This document shows, piece after piece, positions 11,576 to 23,473 of a DNA stretch of 64,000 bases. Origin of the DNA: Sporothrix humicola (Eukaryota > Ascomycota > Sordariomycetes > Ophiostomatales > Ophiostomataceae). The position numbers and the translations under genes were made by a program. Where the stretch lies: assembly GCA_021396245.1 (NCBI GenBank), contig WNYE01000036.1, positions 248,001 through 312,000 on the forward strand, read 5' to 3'. Position 1 is the first letter of the stretch; each line of letters opens with the position of its first letter. The notes beneath the pieces were generated by a model. The model worked only from the letters and a program-made list of their open reading frames with translations, was not told where the DNA came from and ran no database searches.

Positions 11576-14500
11576 TTAACGGCCCCCGTGGCGACGAGCG
11601 CGGCCCGTGCCAATGTCGATGCGGCTCATCTCCTCCATGAGCGCCATCTCACCAGAGCTGCCGTGCATGCCGCCGCTAGCACCGTTGTCATTCCACGGCA
11701 GTGCTCTGGCTGCGGAACCGTTCGGCACTAAAGCTCCGCTCGTAACAGGGCTCCGGTCACCGCTGTCACCGTATCCGTAGCTGCTGGCCCCTCTGTAGCT
11801 TCCGGTCTGGGAGGCACCGCTGTACTGGCTGCCACTGACAGGAACCTTGGCTGGAATGGGTGGTGCCGAGCCGCAAAAGCTTGTCCGACCAGGGCTACTG
11901 CCGTACATTGACGGTGCGTGGTTCTCGCTCGGGTAGTCAAAGGTGCTTGCGCGTGCCAGGGGGCGTGGTGGCGTGAACGAGTCTTGCTGCTGTCGAGGAT
12001 AGGTGAGCGGGGCGAGCGGAGTAGACCCCGAAGGGGAGCGGGTTCCCGAAGACAGCGTGCCGCTACTCACCGGAATCGCGGCTACACTCTGGCGATTGGA
12101 CTTTTTCTGGAGGCGGTTGCGAGTGGTCGGTGTGTATGTAGTTCCCGGGTCATCAGCAGAGCTGAATGTCACACCAGAACTGCCCATGGAGGACTGCGGC
12201 CGGCCAGCAATGCGCAACTGTTTTCTTCCCGATGTCGGTGTCGAGTAGTCGGTAGGTGAAGCAGTGGATGACCCAGGCTTGGTTGGCTTGGGCTCAGGCT
12301 CAGGCGCCCATGACTCCACGGGGAGATGATCCGAGGGATCAATCTCGCGTCCATCGTGTGCAATGATCTTGCCGCTGGCTTCGTTGAAGTCTGGACGCAC
12401 CTGGTCCTTGGACGCCGCTAGGGCCGGGTTAAGCGCGTCGTATGAATCAGGGCCGAAGGGGATACTGGACATCCGCCGCTCTCCATCAGGCGAAGCTGAT
12501 GCGGGAGGCGGTGCTGGGCTGACGGACTTGCGCTTGATCGTGTGGCGAGGGTTCGGTGAGGAACCGCGGTTGCCAGTGGCGACAGCGGGTGATGGAGCAC
12601 CAGATGAATACGGGCCCGGGCTATGGTCGTATCTGTTCTGAGGCTGAGGTGGCGTATTGTAGGACTGGGAGAACTGTGACCGCTGCGGAGTACCATAGGC
12701 GTGAGATTGCGAGCCGTTGTCGTAGTCGTAGTCCATGCTGGTCCGCGAGCCACCCTCAATCATCTGACGGCCACGGGGCGGCGTTGCCTGTGGTGGCGTG
12801 TCCATGGCAGATTGAGGAGGGATCGTATACCGTTGGTTTTGTGGTGGCGGCTGCTGCTGTGGCGGAGTCGGCGCTGACTGCGAATCACGACGTTCATCGT
12901 TATGGATACGTGACCGAAGCTCAAGGGCAAGCGTGGGGTGCACACCAGGGACCAGCGATGCCGGGACGGCCGGAAGCATATATGCCTCTGGGTTGTCTCT
13001 GCGACTGGGGGGCTCTTGCTCCGAGTAGCGGCTCTGGTACGGGTCGTCATGGGTGTCATATGCATCATAGGACGACACAGCCGACGCTGTAGGCAGGGGG
13101 CTCGGGCTTCTCCGGTACTCGTGAGGGGCCATGGGAGATGGCGACCGGTGGTAGCTGCCAGCGTCGCTGTTGCGGTGCTGCGTTTGCGAGGACGAGGAGT
13201 AGAGCGGCGCGGGAGATGCAGAGAAGCTAGCTCTGTGAGAGCCCAGGTTCAGCGGTGCGGGGCTTGGCACCTTTTCGAAGCCTTGCGAGCCGTAATCATA
13301 GCTGGGCTCCTCCTGCTGCTGCGGGACCGAGGGCAGAGCCGGACGGCCGGTGCTCTTGCGGAAAGAGGACGAGAAAACATTAGATCCGTCGTGAGAGTTG
13401 TCATACTCGCCGTCATATCGGCCGTCGTATGAGGCACTGTGGGACAGGTGACGCGGAGCAGGCGGCTGGTACGTTTGATCGGGCTGAGGGCCGGACGAGA
13501 TGGGGCTCGCGTCTGCTGGGCGATACGTAGGACGTCCTGGGTAGGCAGACGAAGAGATCGAATGACGGTGAGCCTCATTGCGTAGCACATCACGACGCAT
13601 CGCGGGCATGCCATCCTTTTGGGTTGAGGAGTTGAAGCTCGTGCGGAAGGACGAGTCGGCTGCCGGCGCGCCACTGCTGTTGTTTCTGCTCCGGTGAACA
13701 GGCGGCGGCGGCGGACGGTCGTCAACCGGCTGTCCATAGTTGGGTTCGTCGAATGAGTGAGGCATCGTGGGTGGCATTGATTGTGTAGAAGATGCGCCGT
13801 CAAAGTGGTAGTCGCGAGGATCTTGTTGTTGATGTTGTTGGTCGTACGGCTGATGCGGCTGCTGCTGCTGGTATTGGTGGGTGTTGTCCGGGGTGAAGTC
13901 GCGGCTTCCATACTGAGACCTGTCATGTGAGTGGCCGTGTTGGCTTTGGCTGTGGCCATGGCCATGGTGGCTGTGGTGGCTGTGATGACTCTGGTGCCGG
14001 TGATGCTGCTGTTGTTGGTGCTGGTGTTGCACAGCAGGGGGTGTGGTCTCATATCCACTGGCCATCCCCGTTGTGTAGGGATCCTGGTCATTGTAGTCCT
14101 GGTACTGGCCACCGGATGTAACAGGCGCCGGTGAGTTGGCGTTGCTGTTGTAGTAGTTTGCAGTAGGCAGCGGTGACTGGGTCGGCGTGTATGATGTAGG
14201 CGGGTTTGGCTGCTGGCGCGGCGGCGTCTGCATGTGCTGGGGAGCCGCCTGTTGTACAGCAACAGGGGCCGGCTGTGGCGGCGGTGCTGCAGGGGCAGGA
14301 GAAGGCGCCTGTGCTGCTGGTTGTGGTTGCGGTTGCGCTTGCGGTTGTGGCTGGGCAGCAGGCTGGCCGGTGACGGGATCTGACGGAAGTGGACGCCGCT
14401 TGGGGCCATTAGGAGCCCGCGGGCCCATTGTGTTGGGGCCGCTGGTGTCGATCGTCGAACGACCACGCGCACTTCCCGTGTTGGATGCTGATGCCGTCGT

Positions 14501-15062
14501 CGAGGGCGTAGGGACGGCGGCCGGGGCAGCCGGCTTCGGCTTGGGCCGGCTGTCATAGTATGTAATCTCGATGCGGATCTCGCCGGCGTACTTGCCGCGG
14601 CAGTTGAGGGACTGCCACTTGTCGCTCTGTCCGCCGCCGGGGACAATGATCTCGCGAAGGTCGACCCAGTTCTCGCCAATGAGCTCGGTCTTCTTGTCGT
14701 CGCTGAATACGGAAACCTTCAACTGGTAGTAGTCGGGCGAATCGTGGACGGTGAAGCGGAGTTCCTGATCCCTGTCGGGGGTTAGATTTGAGAAATCGAT
14801 TGAGAACAGCGACGGTCGTTGCAACTTACCATCTTGGGGTCTGGCCACCGCGAATGTCGGTGTTGGTCTTCTTGGCCTCCTTGCCGAGGCGGGCCGCGCA
14901 GTAGGGATCCTGCTTGCCAATGGTCTTGCGGTTTGGCAGGTTCTTGGCACGGTCGACAACAAGCACAAGCGTGCCAATGACGGGGCCGTCGACGCTGAGA
15001 TCCGAGAAGATGCCGGCCGTGTGAGCCCCATTGAGGGGGTTGCTCTTTGTCTTTGAAGACAT
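11576..15062 (-). CDS. fic1: C2-domain cytokinesis protein, Fic1/Inn1 (ingression protein) type
   Basis: Exons are 15062-14830 and 14771-11576; the 58-nt intron has GTAAGT and ACAG ends; the product is 1142 residues. Residues about 20-150 form one C2 domain. Recognisable pieces are VVDRAKNLPNRKTIGKQDPY, the Trp codon split by the intron, DSPDYYQLKVSVFSDDKK and EIRIEITYYDSRPKPK. The other 990 residues are a disordered Pro/Gln/Ser-rich tail with many PxxP motifs and a His-rich block at about 326-360. Yeast Inn1 and fission-yeast Fic1 use an N-terminal C2 domain and Pro-rich tail to bind SH3 proteins at the division ring, and a role at septa is inferred here. An upstream in-frame ATG at 15140 would add 26 residues resembling leader sequence, so 15062 was preferred. 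The tail is several times longer than in yeasts. Confidence 0.82.
13924..14036 (-). repeat. His/Gln-codon repeat inside fic1
   Basis: A CAC/CAT/CAG-rich stretch encodes about 35 residues that are mostly His and Gln, with SHH and HGH units. It may act as a metal-binding or phase-separating segment, or may just be replication-slippage expansion. Confidence 0.7.
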
Positions 15063-18000
15063 TGTGGTTGTGGTTTGTTGGATGTGGAGGGGTTCCGTGT
15101 CGGGTTTGTTTACTTTCTGTCGGCTGGCGGGAGAAGCCACACGCTGTCGAGTCCGTTTGTCGTCAGGATGCAGCGAGCCGCTCGTTCATCCGGCAGAGTT
15201 CGTTAGAGGCGCGACAGCATGCGGCAGTCGATTGATTGATTGTCGAGGAGGATCTGAAGATGTCGTAGATTAGGGACGTAGATGTCGAGAGAAGCGTCGA
15301 TAAACACCGAGCCAAATGAACGAATGGAGATTGGTGTTTTCGAGATGCGATAAGGAAAAAGTAAACAATGGAAGAAAGGAAAGGAAAAGGGTCGAGATGA
15401 AAGAAGCCCGAGAAGAAAGATACAGACGGGAAGAAACGAGAAAAGAGAAAAACGAGAAGACAGGACAAAAAAGAAAGACGTCGCCGACTGCGGGATGGGG
15501 AAAGGAATGAAGAAGCGAAAGAGGTGGAGGAAAGGAAGAGAAGGCTAGAAGCACCAGAAGCAGAAAATCAGAAGGAAAATGGTCGAGACGCACGCAAAGG
15601 AGGCTTTGTTGACATCCCCCGAGGAGGCGTTGCTTGCCAATCCTGCCTTGGAAGAGCTTAGCGCGGAGCCGTGGGTAGCTTCTTTGCCATGCGCCTATCA
15701 ATTGGTGATTTAATCGTGTGGTTGGGGAAGGTACAGGTATGTACCGTTTGCGGCCAGATCTGCAGGGAAGGTACCTGGAACGTGCCCACTCAACAGTGCT
15801 TGTTCTGTTTTTCAAGCGATTTTGCTGGTTGGAGAGGTTGGTGGGGCAGGCGCGCCCGAGAAAGTGAGAAAAGGAGAGAGGGGAAAGAGCGTCAACAATA
15901 AACGGAAGGCTGGCAGCCAACCAACCAGGAACCCCAAAGGAAAGAGCGACAGGGGCCCGAGTGAAGCGAAAGCAACCGTTATTTTTTGACAGATGCACTG
16001 TAAATTTCTTTGTGTATGACAAGCTAAAACCTGGTATTACGACGCATTTGTTTACAGGGTTCTACGCTGTTGGGAGGAAAAGAAGACAGGAAACACGAAA
16101 AGAAATAAATAGAGCAAATACCGTAGGCAGCGGCAAAGCAATAAATGAAAAGGAAGCAAGGGGGCTCGTGCATGCAGAACTGCTACTGTCAGCCAATTTG
16201 TAGGAGCAGTTCTCACTGTAAATTGCAGCCTTTTCAGGCCATCAGACTCAAGATGATGCCAAAACGGGCCACCGTTACCCGGCCACAAGCCGCCCCAGAG
16301 TCTCAGGCGAAAGTGTGAGAAGCGCTGTGCGGGCCGCGCTGAAAGAAATCCGGTAATCAGGTACGCTCGGTACGGCAGGATGTTTGTTTCACGTGTACCT
16401 TGGTTTGTAGATTGGAGGAAACAATGAGGCCTTTGTGGGCCTGGATGTTTGAAAAGCTCATCTAATTGACGTTCAATTGAGCGAATAAATGCGAATAACC
16501 TTTCGCGATCTTTTTTCGTCGGCTTTTGTTGACTCTGTTGACGTACGCGTTACGTAGTGAGTGCGGTCGAAAGCCGGAGTGAGCATTGTCCGTTTTGTTT
16601 ACTTGGTATCTGATTTGTCGCCGTCATCCTCCGTAATTTTTTCTCGTTATTTTCATGCTGTTTTAGCGGCGTTGCTGGGGCGGGTGGACCTGCAGGAAGG
16701 AAGCAAAGGAAGCAAGGAACAGTGCACCAGAAAACGCGAAAACGGTGGGCTCCTCCTGCAAGCTGCAACCACAAATAGAACCTGTGGATCACCTTCGATC
16801 ACACTGCGTCCAGGCAGCCGGATTCTTTTGGTGTTATTTCTTTTCATCCCCATCTGCTTCATGTAAAAAGCCACTTACACGGATGCCAAATGCCGTCACC
16901 ACAGCGCTTGGCAGATAAAAAAGAGGAGTTGAGAAGGGAGAAAAGGAAAAAGAAGACCACTTCGATCTGCAGACTTCTTCGTGTTCGTTCTCTTCGATGC
17001 CCTCTCCTGCAGATGGCCCCGACTTGTGTCGTATGGGCGTTTGAATGGAACTTCGCCTTCAACTTAGAATCCGCCGGTCTATGATCGCGAGCGGTCTCGG
17101 TCAATTCAAAATCATGTCAGCACGCGTCAGCCAGTTCGTCAACAGAGACAGTGAGGGGAGGCTTGAGAGACGTTTGCAAATCGGAAGTTTCTTCTTTTTT
17201 TTTTCCCGTGCCTGGTTGACGTTAACTTGAGGGATCATGAAGCTCCATTGGAATTGACCCCTCAACAACTGCTATTTATAACTTTGTCTATTCACCGATT
17301 GGCGATCGCAAGGGGAAATCGTAGATGGTGGCCGCTGTCGGATGGGATCCCGGTATAAGAGGGCTTGGCGAGTGCCTAAATCTTTTCTCGAATTCAAAGT
17401 TAGCAGCAAGTTGATTTCGCCAATTGAGCCCAAAGCTTTCGTCATAAGAGTCTTACCTTGTACCGAGACATACTTGTGAGAGATCATGCAAAGCTTGATG
17501 AGATATAATGAAGTATAAAGGAAGGTTGAGAGAAAAAAAAGGAAAAAAGGTGTCAAGGCCAGGGTAAAAAAGGAGGGAAAGATAGAGGAAGTGGGAGGAG
17601 AAAAAGGAGAGTTGACAGATTGTGATTGAAACAATAAAGAGAGAAAAAATGGTGGAGGATAAGGAGAAGGTTGATGGAATTGATTATGCTCGGTGAAGGT
17701 CTTTGTGTGAGGTTTTGTTGATCCCCAGTGTTCAATGTTCGCAGAACCTCGAGTTGGCTGCCTCCCGATCTTGACCTACTCCATACACCGGTCATGAAGT
17801 GATTCAACACGTTTTCAGAAACGAATAGGAGGCCGCGAGGCCGAGAAGCCTTGCGTTTCCGTAGCCACCATCCTGTGATATGTCGGAATGCTATTGCATG
17901 ATGCAAAATGTTCTCCTTGAAGCCCGTGCTCAAGCTCTTGCTTGTCGTCAGTTTCTCCAACAGAAGCTCTCCTTACGCCGTGCTCCACACCGAAATGTGT

Positions 18001-18725
18001 GTCTATTATTGGCTTGGGGCCCGGCATGCGCCGTATGCAGAATGCACGGGAAAGAAAGCCGGCACTCTTGGGCCGATTGAGGGTGGCCATTGCAGCTGAA
18101 GAAAAGAGGAGAAGGCTGTAGGGAAATGGGGACCAAGCCGCCGTAAAAAACTCTTGAAAAGCTCCGGTTGGATCTGTCGTCAATAGCCTTCCACATCGTG
18201 GCTTCGTTTGCGCAGGCACGGAGCGGCAGTCCCAGCTGAAAGGTTGTCTCCGTAGTGGTGTGGGGAGCCAATCAGGGCGCTGTCCAAGCCACAGTGGACG
18301 GAAAAAGCCTGGCCTCTCAGCCTTGGAGAGGGTCCCGCACCCACTTGTGTGCATGCTACCGTGCGGGAAAGAAATGCAGGTACGTGGAAGGGGGAAAAGA
18401 AGAAAACGAAACAAGGAAGAAGAATGTCAGAAAAAGAAGCGATGCATGCATATGCACGATGGTTGTTGAGATGTTGGCGCCTTTCGTGGTCAAGATCAAG
18501 AAGACAGGAAGGAGCCAAACTAGGAAAGTGTGTTTTGGTGTTGGAACGTCAGTTGGTCCCACCTTCCCGTAGCACCCGAACTGGTGTACACAGTAAACAA
18601 GGCTAGCGCACGCACCACCAAGGTTAGCCCCTTCCCCATTAGCCTTGCCCCTGACATGTTCACCTCAATCATCAACACTCTCAAACACACCTCAACACAC
18701 CATCGACGCACACCACACGCCCATC
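15063..18725. other. 3.7 kb divergent intergenic region
   Basis: The first 550 bp (15063-15600) are strongly purine-rich on the plus strand, so CT-rich in the fic1 sense, typical of a fungal leader or promoter. The rest has only unsupported open frames. A near-copy of the 13-bp word (ATTACGACGCATT) is at 16036-16048. The right end is the promoter of the TMEM234-like gene, with several CACACCAC-type words just before its ATG. Confidence 0.55.
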
Positions 18726-19947
18726 ATGACTTCTGTCGCACCCCCCGAGGCCACCCCTCCTGCTGTCGCTCCCGCGCCAGACGCTCCTCATCCGGCGGCC
18801 ATCAACTATGTGCTTGGTTTCTTGCTCGTCGGCATTGCCTGGGGCTTCACGACGCCCTTTATCCGCCGCGCCGCACGCGACCACAACCCGCCGCCGCACC
18901 CGATGCTGGAGCGCGCCGACGTTAAGGCGAGTTTTGTGAAGAGTCGCGTCTACGGCGCCGTGTTCGCCGTGTTTGACCTGCTGCGCAACCCGCGGTACGC
19001 GGTGCCGCTGCTGCTCAACCTGACGGGCAGCGTGTGGTTCTTCCTGCTCATTGGGCAGGCTGGTGAGTTCTTTTCCGCATGAGTCCTCTCTTCTCTCGTC
19101 TTTTTTCACCTTTGTCTCCTATATTTTTTTCTCTGTTTTCCTTTTCCCTCTCTTCCCCTTTTCGTTAGCCTGTGGTACACGGTCCACCACGTTTGGATCC
19201 TTTTTGCTCCCTTTTGGCATGCCACCCATTTCATATTAGCGTCTTGTGTAACCGTTTCCCTCTACACCTCCATTCTGTGTTTGTCCTAGTCAAGTTCGAG
19301 AATTCTCGTCGTTTGACTTGATCTTTTGACTTTTTTTCTATCAAGGCTGAGGCTGAATGGCTTGGAATTGTGACTTTTTGGATGGACTCCTCTTTTCCCT
19401 GCCTTGCACCGAAGCGTTAGCTGCATGCATCGTGCAGATGCAATATTGGCTTGGGGAGTGGGCTCGTGCCTTGTGCCTGCAGCCAAACCTCGCGCTACGC
19501 AGTCTATATTCTTCAGCCTCTCCATGCACACACTATTGACTCCCTTTGTACTCCCTTTGTATACGACGCATTCTTTTGTTTTCTTTTGGTCTTTTGGTCT
19601 TTTGGTCTTTTGCTAACCACGTTTTTGTCTCGGCCGGCGCGTGTCCGCCTCGGCCCTCTTTTGTACTTTTCTTTTTTTTCGTGCCTCAACAGAACTTAGC
19701 TTGACCGTTCCTATTGTCAACACCTTGGCTTTCCTGTTCACGGTCATTGGCGAGTGGTGGGTCGAGAGCAAAGTGATCAGCCGTGGTATGTTTTCTGCAC
19801 CCACTGATTGGATGTCCTGTCTTTTTGTGCCTGTCCTCGTGCATTCAGCCTTCCCGCTAACAACCCCCCAATCAAGACACTTGCATTGGCATGGCTCTAT
19901 CGTTGTGCGGTATCGCTCTGTGTGTCCACAGCAAGACCAAGTACTGA
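18726..19947 (+). CDS. TMEM234-family small multispanning membrane protein
   Basis: Three exons were assembled: 18726-19062, 19693-19785 and 19877-19947; the product is 166 residues. Both introns are phase 1 (GTGAGT...CAACAG and GTATGT...TCAAG), and the joins restore GQA-ELSLTVPIVN and VISR-DTCIGMAL. Four hydrophobic segments are visible at about 27-47, 91-112, 115-136 and 145-161. Family-typical features are GIAWGFTTPFIRR near the first helix, PLLLNLTGSVWFFLL in the second and VPIVNTLAFLFT in the third. TMEM234 proteins belong to the drug/metabolite-transporter-like superfamily; their transport substrate is not established, and none is inferred here. The first intron (630 nt) is about ten times the local norm. 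The length matches the family. Confidence 0.82.
19063..19692 (+). other. unusually long intron of the TMEM234-like gene
   Basis: This 630-nt phase-1 intron has a GTGAGT donor and CAACAG acceptor, compared with 50-145 nt for almost all others here. It contains an 8-bp tandem repeat (19583-19612), a near-copy of the 13-bp word (19560-19572) and T-rich tracts. No exon inside it is needed, because the flanking protein segments are contiguous in the family. Confidence 0.7.
19583..19612 (+). repeat. 8-bp tandem repeat CTTTTGGT, 3.75 copies
   Basis: Three perfect CTTTTGGT units are followed by a partial one inside the long intron. It looks like a simple slippage-prone minisatellite. Confidence 0.9.
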
Positions 19948-20645
19948 TTCAAGATGTTGTTGATCCGTGTATTCGGAAAGAGGCAGCCAATGCTTCGTGA
20001 TGATATCGTTTGAGCTCTGATCAAGATCTGTTATATTCATATTAGTCATCTTGTCAAAGATATTGTTGACATCTTTGTATAATCGCATGGTAGATGGCGT
20101 TTCTCGGGTCCGTTTTGATTTGATAGTCTCTATTGGTGATGATTTGATTTTTATATTCCGTAATATGCTCCCAGGCAATGTCCTTACAAATGCCTATTGT
20201 GTATTCCCGTTACCATGTTTGTCTGCTGTCTGCTCCAGGCAGAAGAGTGTGTGAAGTGTTTGTGCCGATGTATATCCTGGGGATGGTATGTCCCTTCCAT
20301 CCAATGAAATAAAAAGTATAATGAGACGAAGGAAATGAAAACGAAACAGAAAAGTGCAAAGTGCAAAGTATCCGTGTACAAAAATGGTATCTCTCAAAAC
20401 AAATCAACATGCTCTCTTTTCAAAAGAGAGGCAATAAGAAAAAGCAAAGGAGAAAGTGGTAAAGAAAAGAGAAAATAAGAAGAGAAAAAAAGACGGTCAT
20501 ATCGTGTATCGTTCGTTTCGTATTCGTCGAGATAGTCGTCGTCGTCGACAGCAGCCAGTGTCTGTCGTGATTATTATGTTTTGTGTGTTGTTTGATTTTG
20601 TGTCATTGGTATTGAGGTTGATTTTGTCGGCACTGCCGTCGTTCT
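19948..20645. other. convergent intergenic region
   Basis: This 698-bp spacer between the TMEM234-like gene and the minus-strand gene ending at 20646 is AT-rich and has the character of 3' UTR. No gene is seen. Confidence 0.55.
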
Positions 20646-21357
20646 TCACCGCCGAGAACGCACCCAGCGCTGGATGGCTCGTAGGCTGGGGTCTTCACTG
20701 GTCCAGCGGCCCATTTGGATGTCCGAGTTTTGGAGTTCTGCGTAGACGACCTCGTCGGTGATTTGTGCGAGTTCCTATACAGTTAGCACGACCGACGACC
20801 AACGACCGAGCAGAGCGAGGGAGGAGAGAAGAGCGTGCAAGGAAAGACGAGCGAAGCGAGGACAAAAAGAAAACTTACCAGCCATAGTTGCTCATCACAG
20901 GCACGCAGCTGGGCCTGGTGCTCGGCAGCGGGCTTCTTGCCCTGCAAGATGGCGTTGCGGTACTCGATCCAGCGCTGCGCAGCAGCCTGTCGGAGGTAGA
21001 TTTTCTGGCCCTGGTGGCGGCGGGCGAGGGCGTCGAGGTGGACTTGTTGGAGCTCGGCCTTGGACTGCTCTTCTTGGCCGCCCTTTGTGGTGGGGACGTG
21101 TGTGTCGGCGCCGGTATTCAAAATGTGCTGGCCATCGACGGCGCACTGGCGGAGGGCGCGCCATCCTTCGGTATAGTAGTCTTCCTGGCTGGGGGGATCG
21201 ACGGGGGCGGCGGCGATGTAGAACTGGAGGGTGGTAAAGTCTGCGAGGACTTCGGCGACGCGGGCGCGGCGGTAATCGTTGACTGGGAGAAGGGGAGAGT
21301 TAGATGGCACTTGGGGTGGGATGACAAGGTGGCGGAAAGAGACTCACGACCGTCCAT
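20646..21357 (-). CDS. unrecognised conserved-looking 180-residue protein
   Basis: Exons are 21357-21348, 21282-20879 and 20774-20646. The introns are 65 nt (GTGAGT...CCCAG) and 104 nt (GTAAGT...TATAG), and the frame stays open across both joins. The first coding exon is only 10 nt (MDG plus one base), so this start depends on the splice model. The protein is mostly helical and charged. It has a Tyr/Trp-containing segment after residue 38 (EDYYTEGWRALRQC), a Gln/Ala-rich middle with AQRWIEYRNAIL, and a C-terminus with SEDPSLRAIQRWVRSRR. There is no signal peptide, membrane segment or known motif. Splice-preserved frames and good codon usage argue that it is a real gene. I do not recognise the family. 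Confidence 0.65.
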
Positions 21358-22759
21358 TGTGAAAAAGATGTGTAGATGTATAGAGGCCGGATGGAAAAGA
21401 AAGACGAGATGGGGATGGAAGTTGGGCTGAGATAGTCGACAATAGATACCGTCAAGGTGATGTAGATGTCGAGAAGATGGACAAGATATAGGGTGGTCGT
21501 GAAGGAGAGGCGAAGCTGTTGATGGTGGAAGGATGATAGTTGTTTGTTGATGGAGGGTTGGGATGAGGAATGGAGAGAAGAAGATCGGATGGCCAGAGGG
21601 AGGGGGTTGTTGATCTTTTTATCCTGGATGAGGCCGTTTCTTCTTGCCAACAATGAGGTCGAGATTGGTAAGAAGGTTGAGGACGATGTTGAGGATGAGG
21701 TTGATATCAAGAAGTACAAGATAATAAGAATAAGAAGAAAGGTTGAGGCAACCGTTGAAGTGGAGGAGGCAAATAGAAATGGTGGTGGGGGTTGCCAAGA
21801 TGGGAAGATGGACCTCGAGGGTGTTTATAGCTGGAGGGGGTGTATCGGGAAAGGGGAGTGTTGAGACAGTCTCGAAAGGGTGGAAAGGGGGTGGATGGAT
21901 GGAATCTCGAATGTATGGTCGACCGGCGACGTTGTGGGAGACTGGTTGTTGTGCAGTTTTGGATTTGGGAGAAACGTGGTATATGGGGAGATGTGTGCAA
22001 TATTAAAGAGAAAGATGGACAGGGGGAGGAGAGTAGAGTAAAATTCAAAGAAAAGAGGCACAAAATTCAAATTTGCTGCTGGGCGATATTGGACTCTGGT
22101 TGGTCGAGAAAAGTGATGACGGACCTGCCCATCTCTATTTATGCAGGTTTTTATGGCTTTTTTTCTGGTCCGCCTGGTACCGGCCTCAAGATACGTGGCC
22201 CGGCGCCTCGTCTCGTCTGTTCCTTGCCCTCTATTTTTTTTCTGGGACACAAAGAGCTCGGGGGGTGTCTCTGTGCAAATCTGCCTCTCCCCGTTTCTAG
22301 CGCAGATGGTAAGCGGACCCGGAATGTTCTTTCCTGGAATAATGAAGACGAAAAAGGAGACAAAAAGGAGCAAACGCGCGGGTAAGGCTGGATAGCTCAA
22401 CGGGCCCGTCCTCTTGATGGTTCCTTGGTTTCTTGTTTCTTGTTGAGGAAAGAAGAAACACCGCGAGCGGACACTAGGCAAAGGAAGGGGTGTGGAAGGA
22501 TGGGCGAAAGCTTGCGATGGATCGTGATAGGAGGATGTCAAGGTGGAGAAGGAAGAAAAAAAGAAATAGGGAGGGAGGCATAAACGGGGAGAGATGGAGA
22601 CAAAAGAAGAAAATAAAGAATGGAAAGAAATATGATGGATGTGGGTGATAGACGACGTACATGCCCCTATTCCCGTTTTGATTAAAGCTCAGGCGGGAGA
22701 CGGAGAAGGCCACCGGCGCGGGAAGATGTCGTGGCAGCCAAACAGATCTTTGGATGACG

Positions 22760-22900
22760 ATGTGGGTAGATAAAAAAAAAAGTAGAAGTAGGGGAGAAAG
22801 AAAAAGGGAAAGAAAAAAGGAAAATAAAGAAAGAAAGAATATAAGAGAGACAGGGGAAGTAAAAGTCGAGAGAGGGTGTGGGGTGGATAGAATAGAAAAC
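22760..22900 (+). other. polypurine tract
   Basis: About 140 nt consist almost entirely of A and G on the plus strand, with runs of A and GAAAG/GGAAAG units. It is part of a broader purine-biased block. Such tracts can form triplex structures or act as CT-rich promoter elements on the other strand. Confidence 0.7.
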
Positions 22901-23443
22901 GGTGTATATGGAGCCGCGATGGGGGTGAGGGTGAGCTGCATAGAGGGGGGGTAGGGGGTGTGTAGAAAGATGCAGAATTGGGAGAGCTCTTCATATAAAC
23001 TTTGTTAATAGGTTGAGCTCGGAGCTTGGACAATGCGTGTAAGTGGAGAGAAGACAGGAGAAAACAAATCAAAAAAGGAAAGAAGGAAAGTGTGAGAGAA
23101 AAAAAAAAGAGAAGGCAAAGAACATGATAACTTCGCAAAGAAAATGCCCCCTACGTCAAACGCACCAAAAAACGGCAATAGAAAGTGTCCGCCCGGCACA
23201 TCTTCCACGACAAGTTCTGTAGACTTTTCTTTAGTTCTTTAGCTTCCCTCTCGAGTCACCCATGACCCCTTGTCCCTTGTTCGTGCCCGTTGTCCATACC
23301 CTGGCAAAACACATGGAAAAGGCGCCTCTAGTTCGGCTCCAATTTTCAAAGCAGTAAAAAAGAGGCAGAAAACGAGACACGAAAAATAATGAGGGCCAGA
23401 CCTCACCAGACTAAATTCAAAAGGAAGCAAAAAAAAAGAGGAT

Positions 23444-23473
23444 CACGCACACACACACACTCACTCACACACT
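23444..23473. repeat. CA-rich simple repeat
   Basis: A run of CA dinucleotides is interrupted by CG and TCACTC variants. It is an ordinary microsatellite. Confidence 0.85.

Noticed and set aside
13249..14679. 476-codon alternate-frame ORF inside fic1
   Set aside because: Shadow frame of the repetitive Pro/Gln-rich coding region; the Fic1 frame has the C2 domain and correct splicing.
15270..16022. 250-codon minus-strand open frame
   Set aside because: The translation is dominated by Phe/Ser/Leu from a CT-rich leader and shows no family signature; it lies upstream of fic1.
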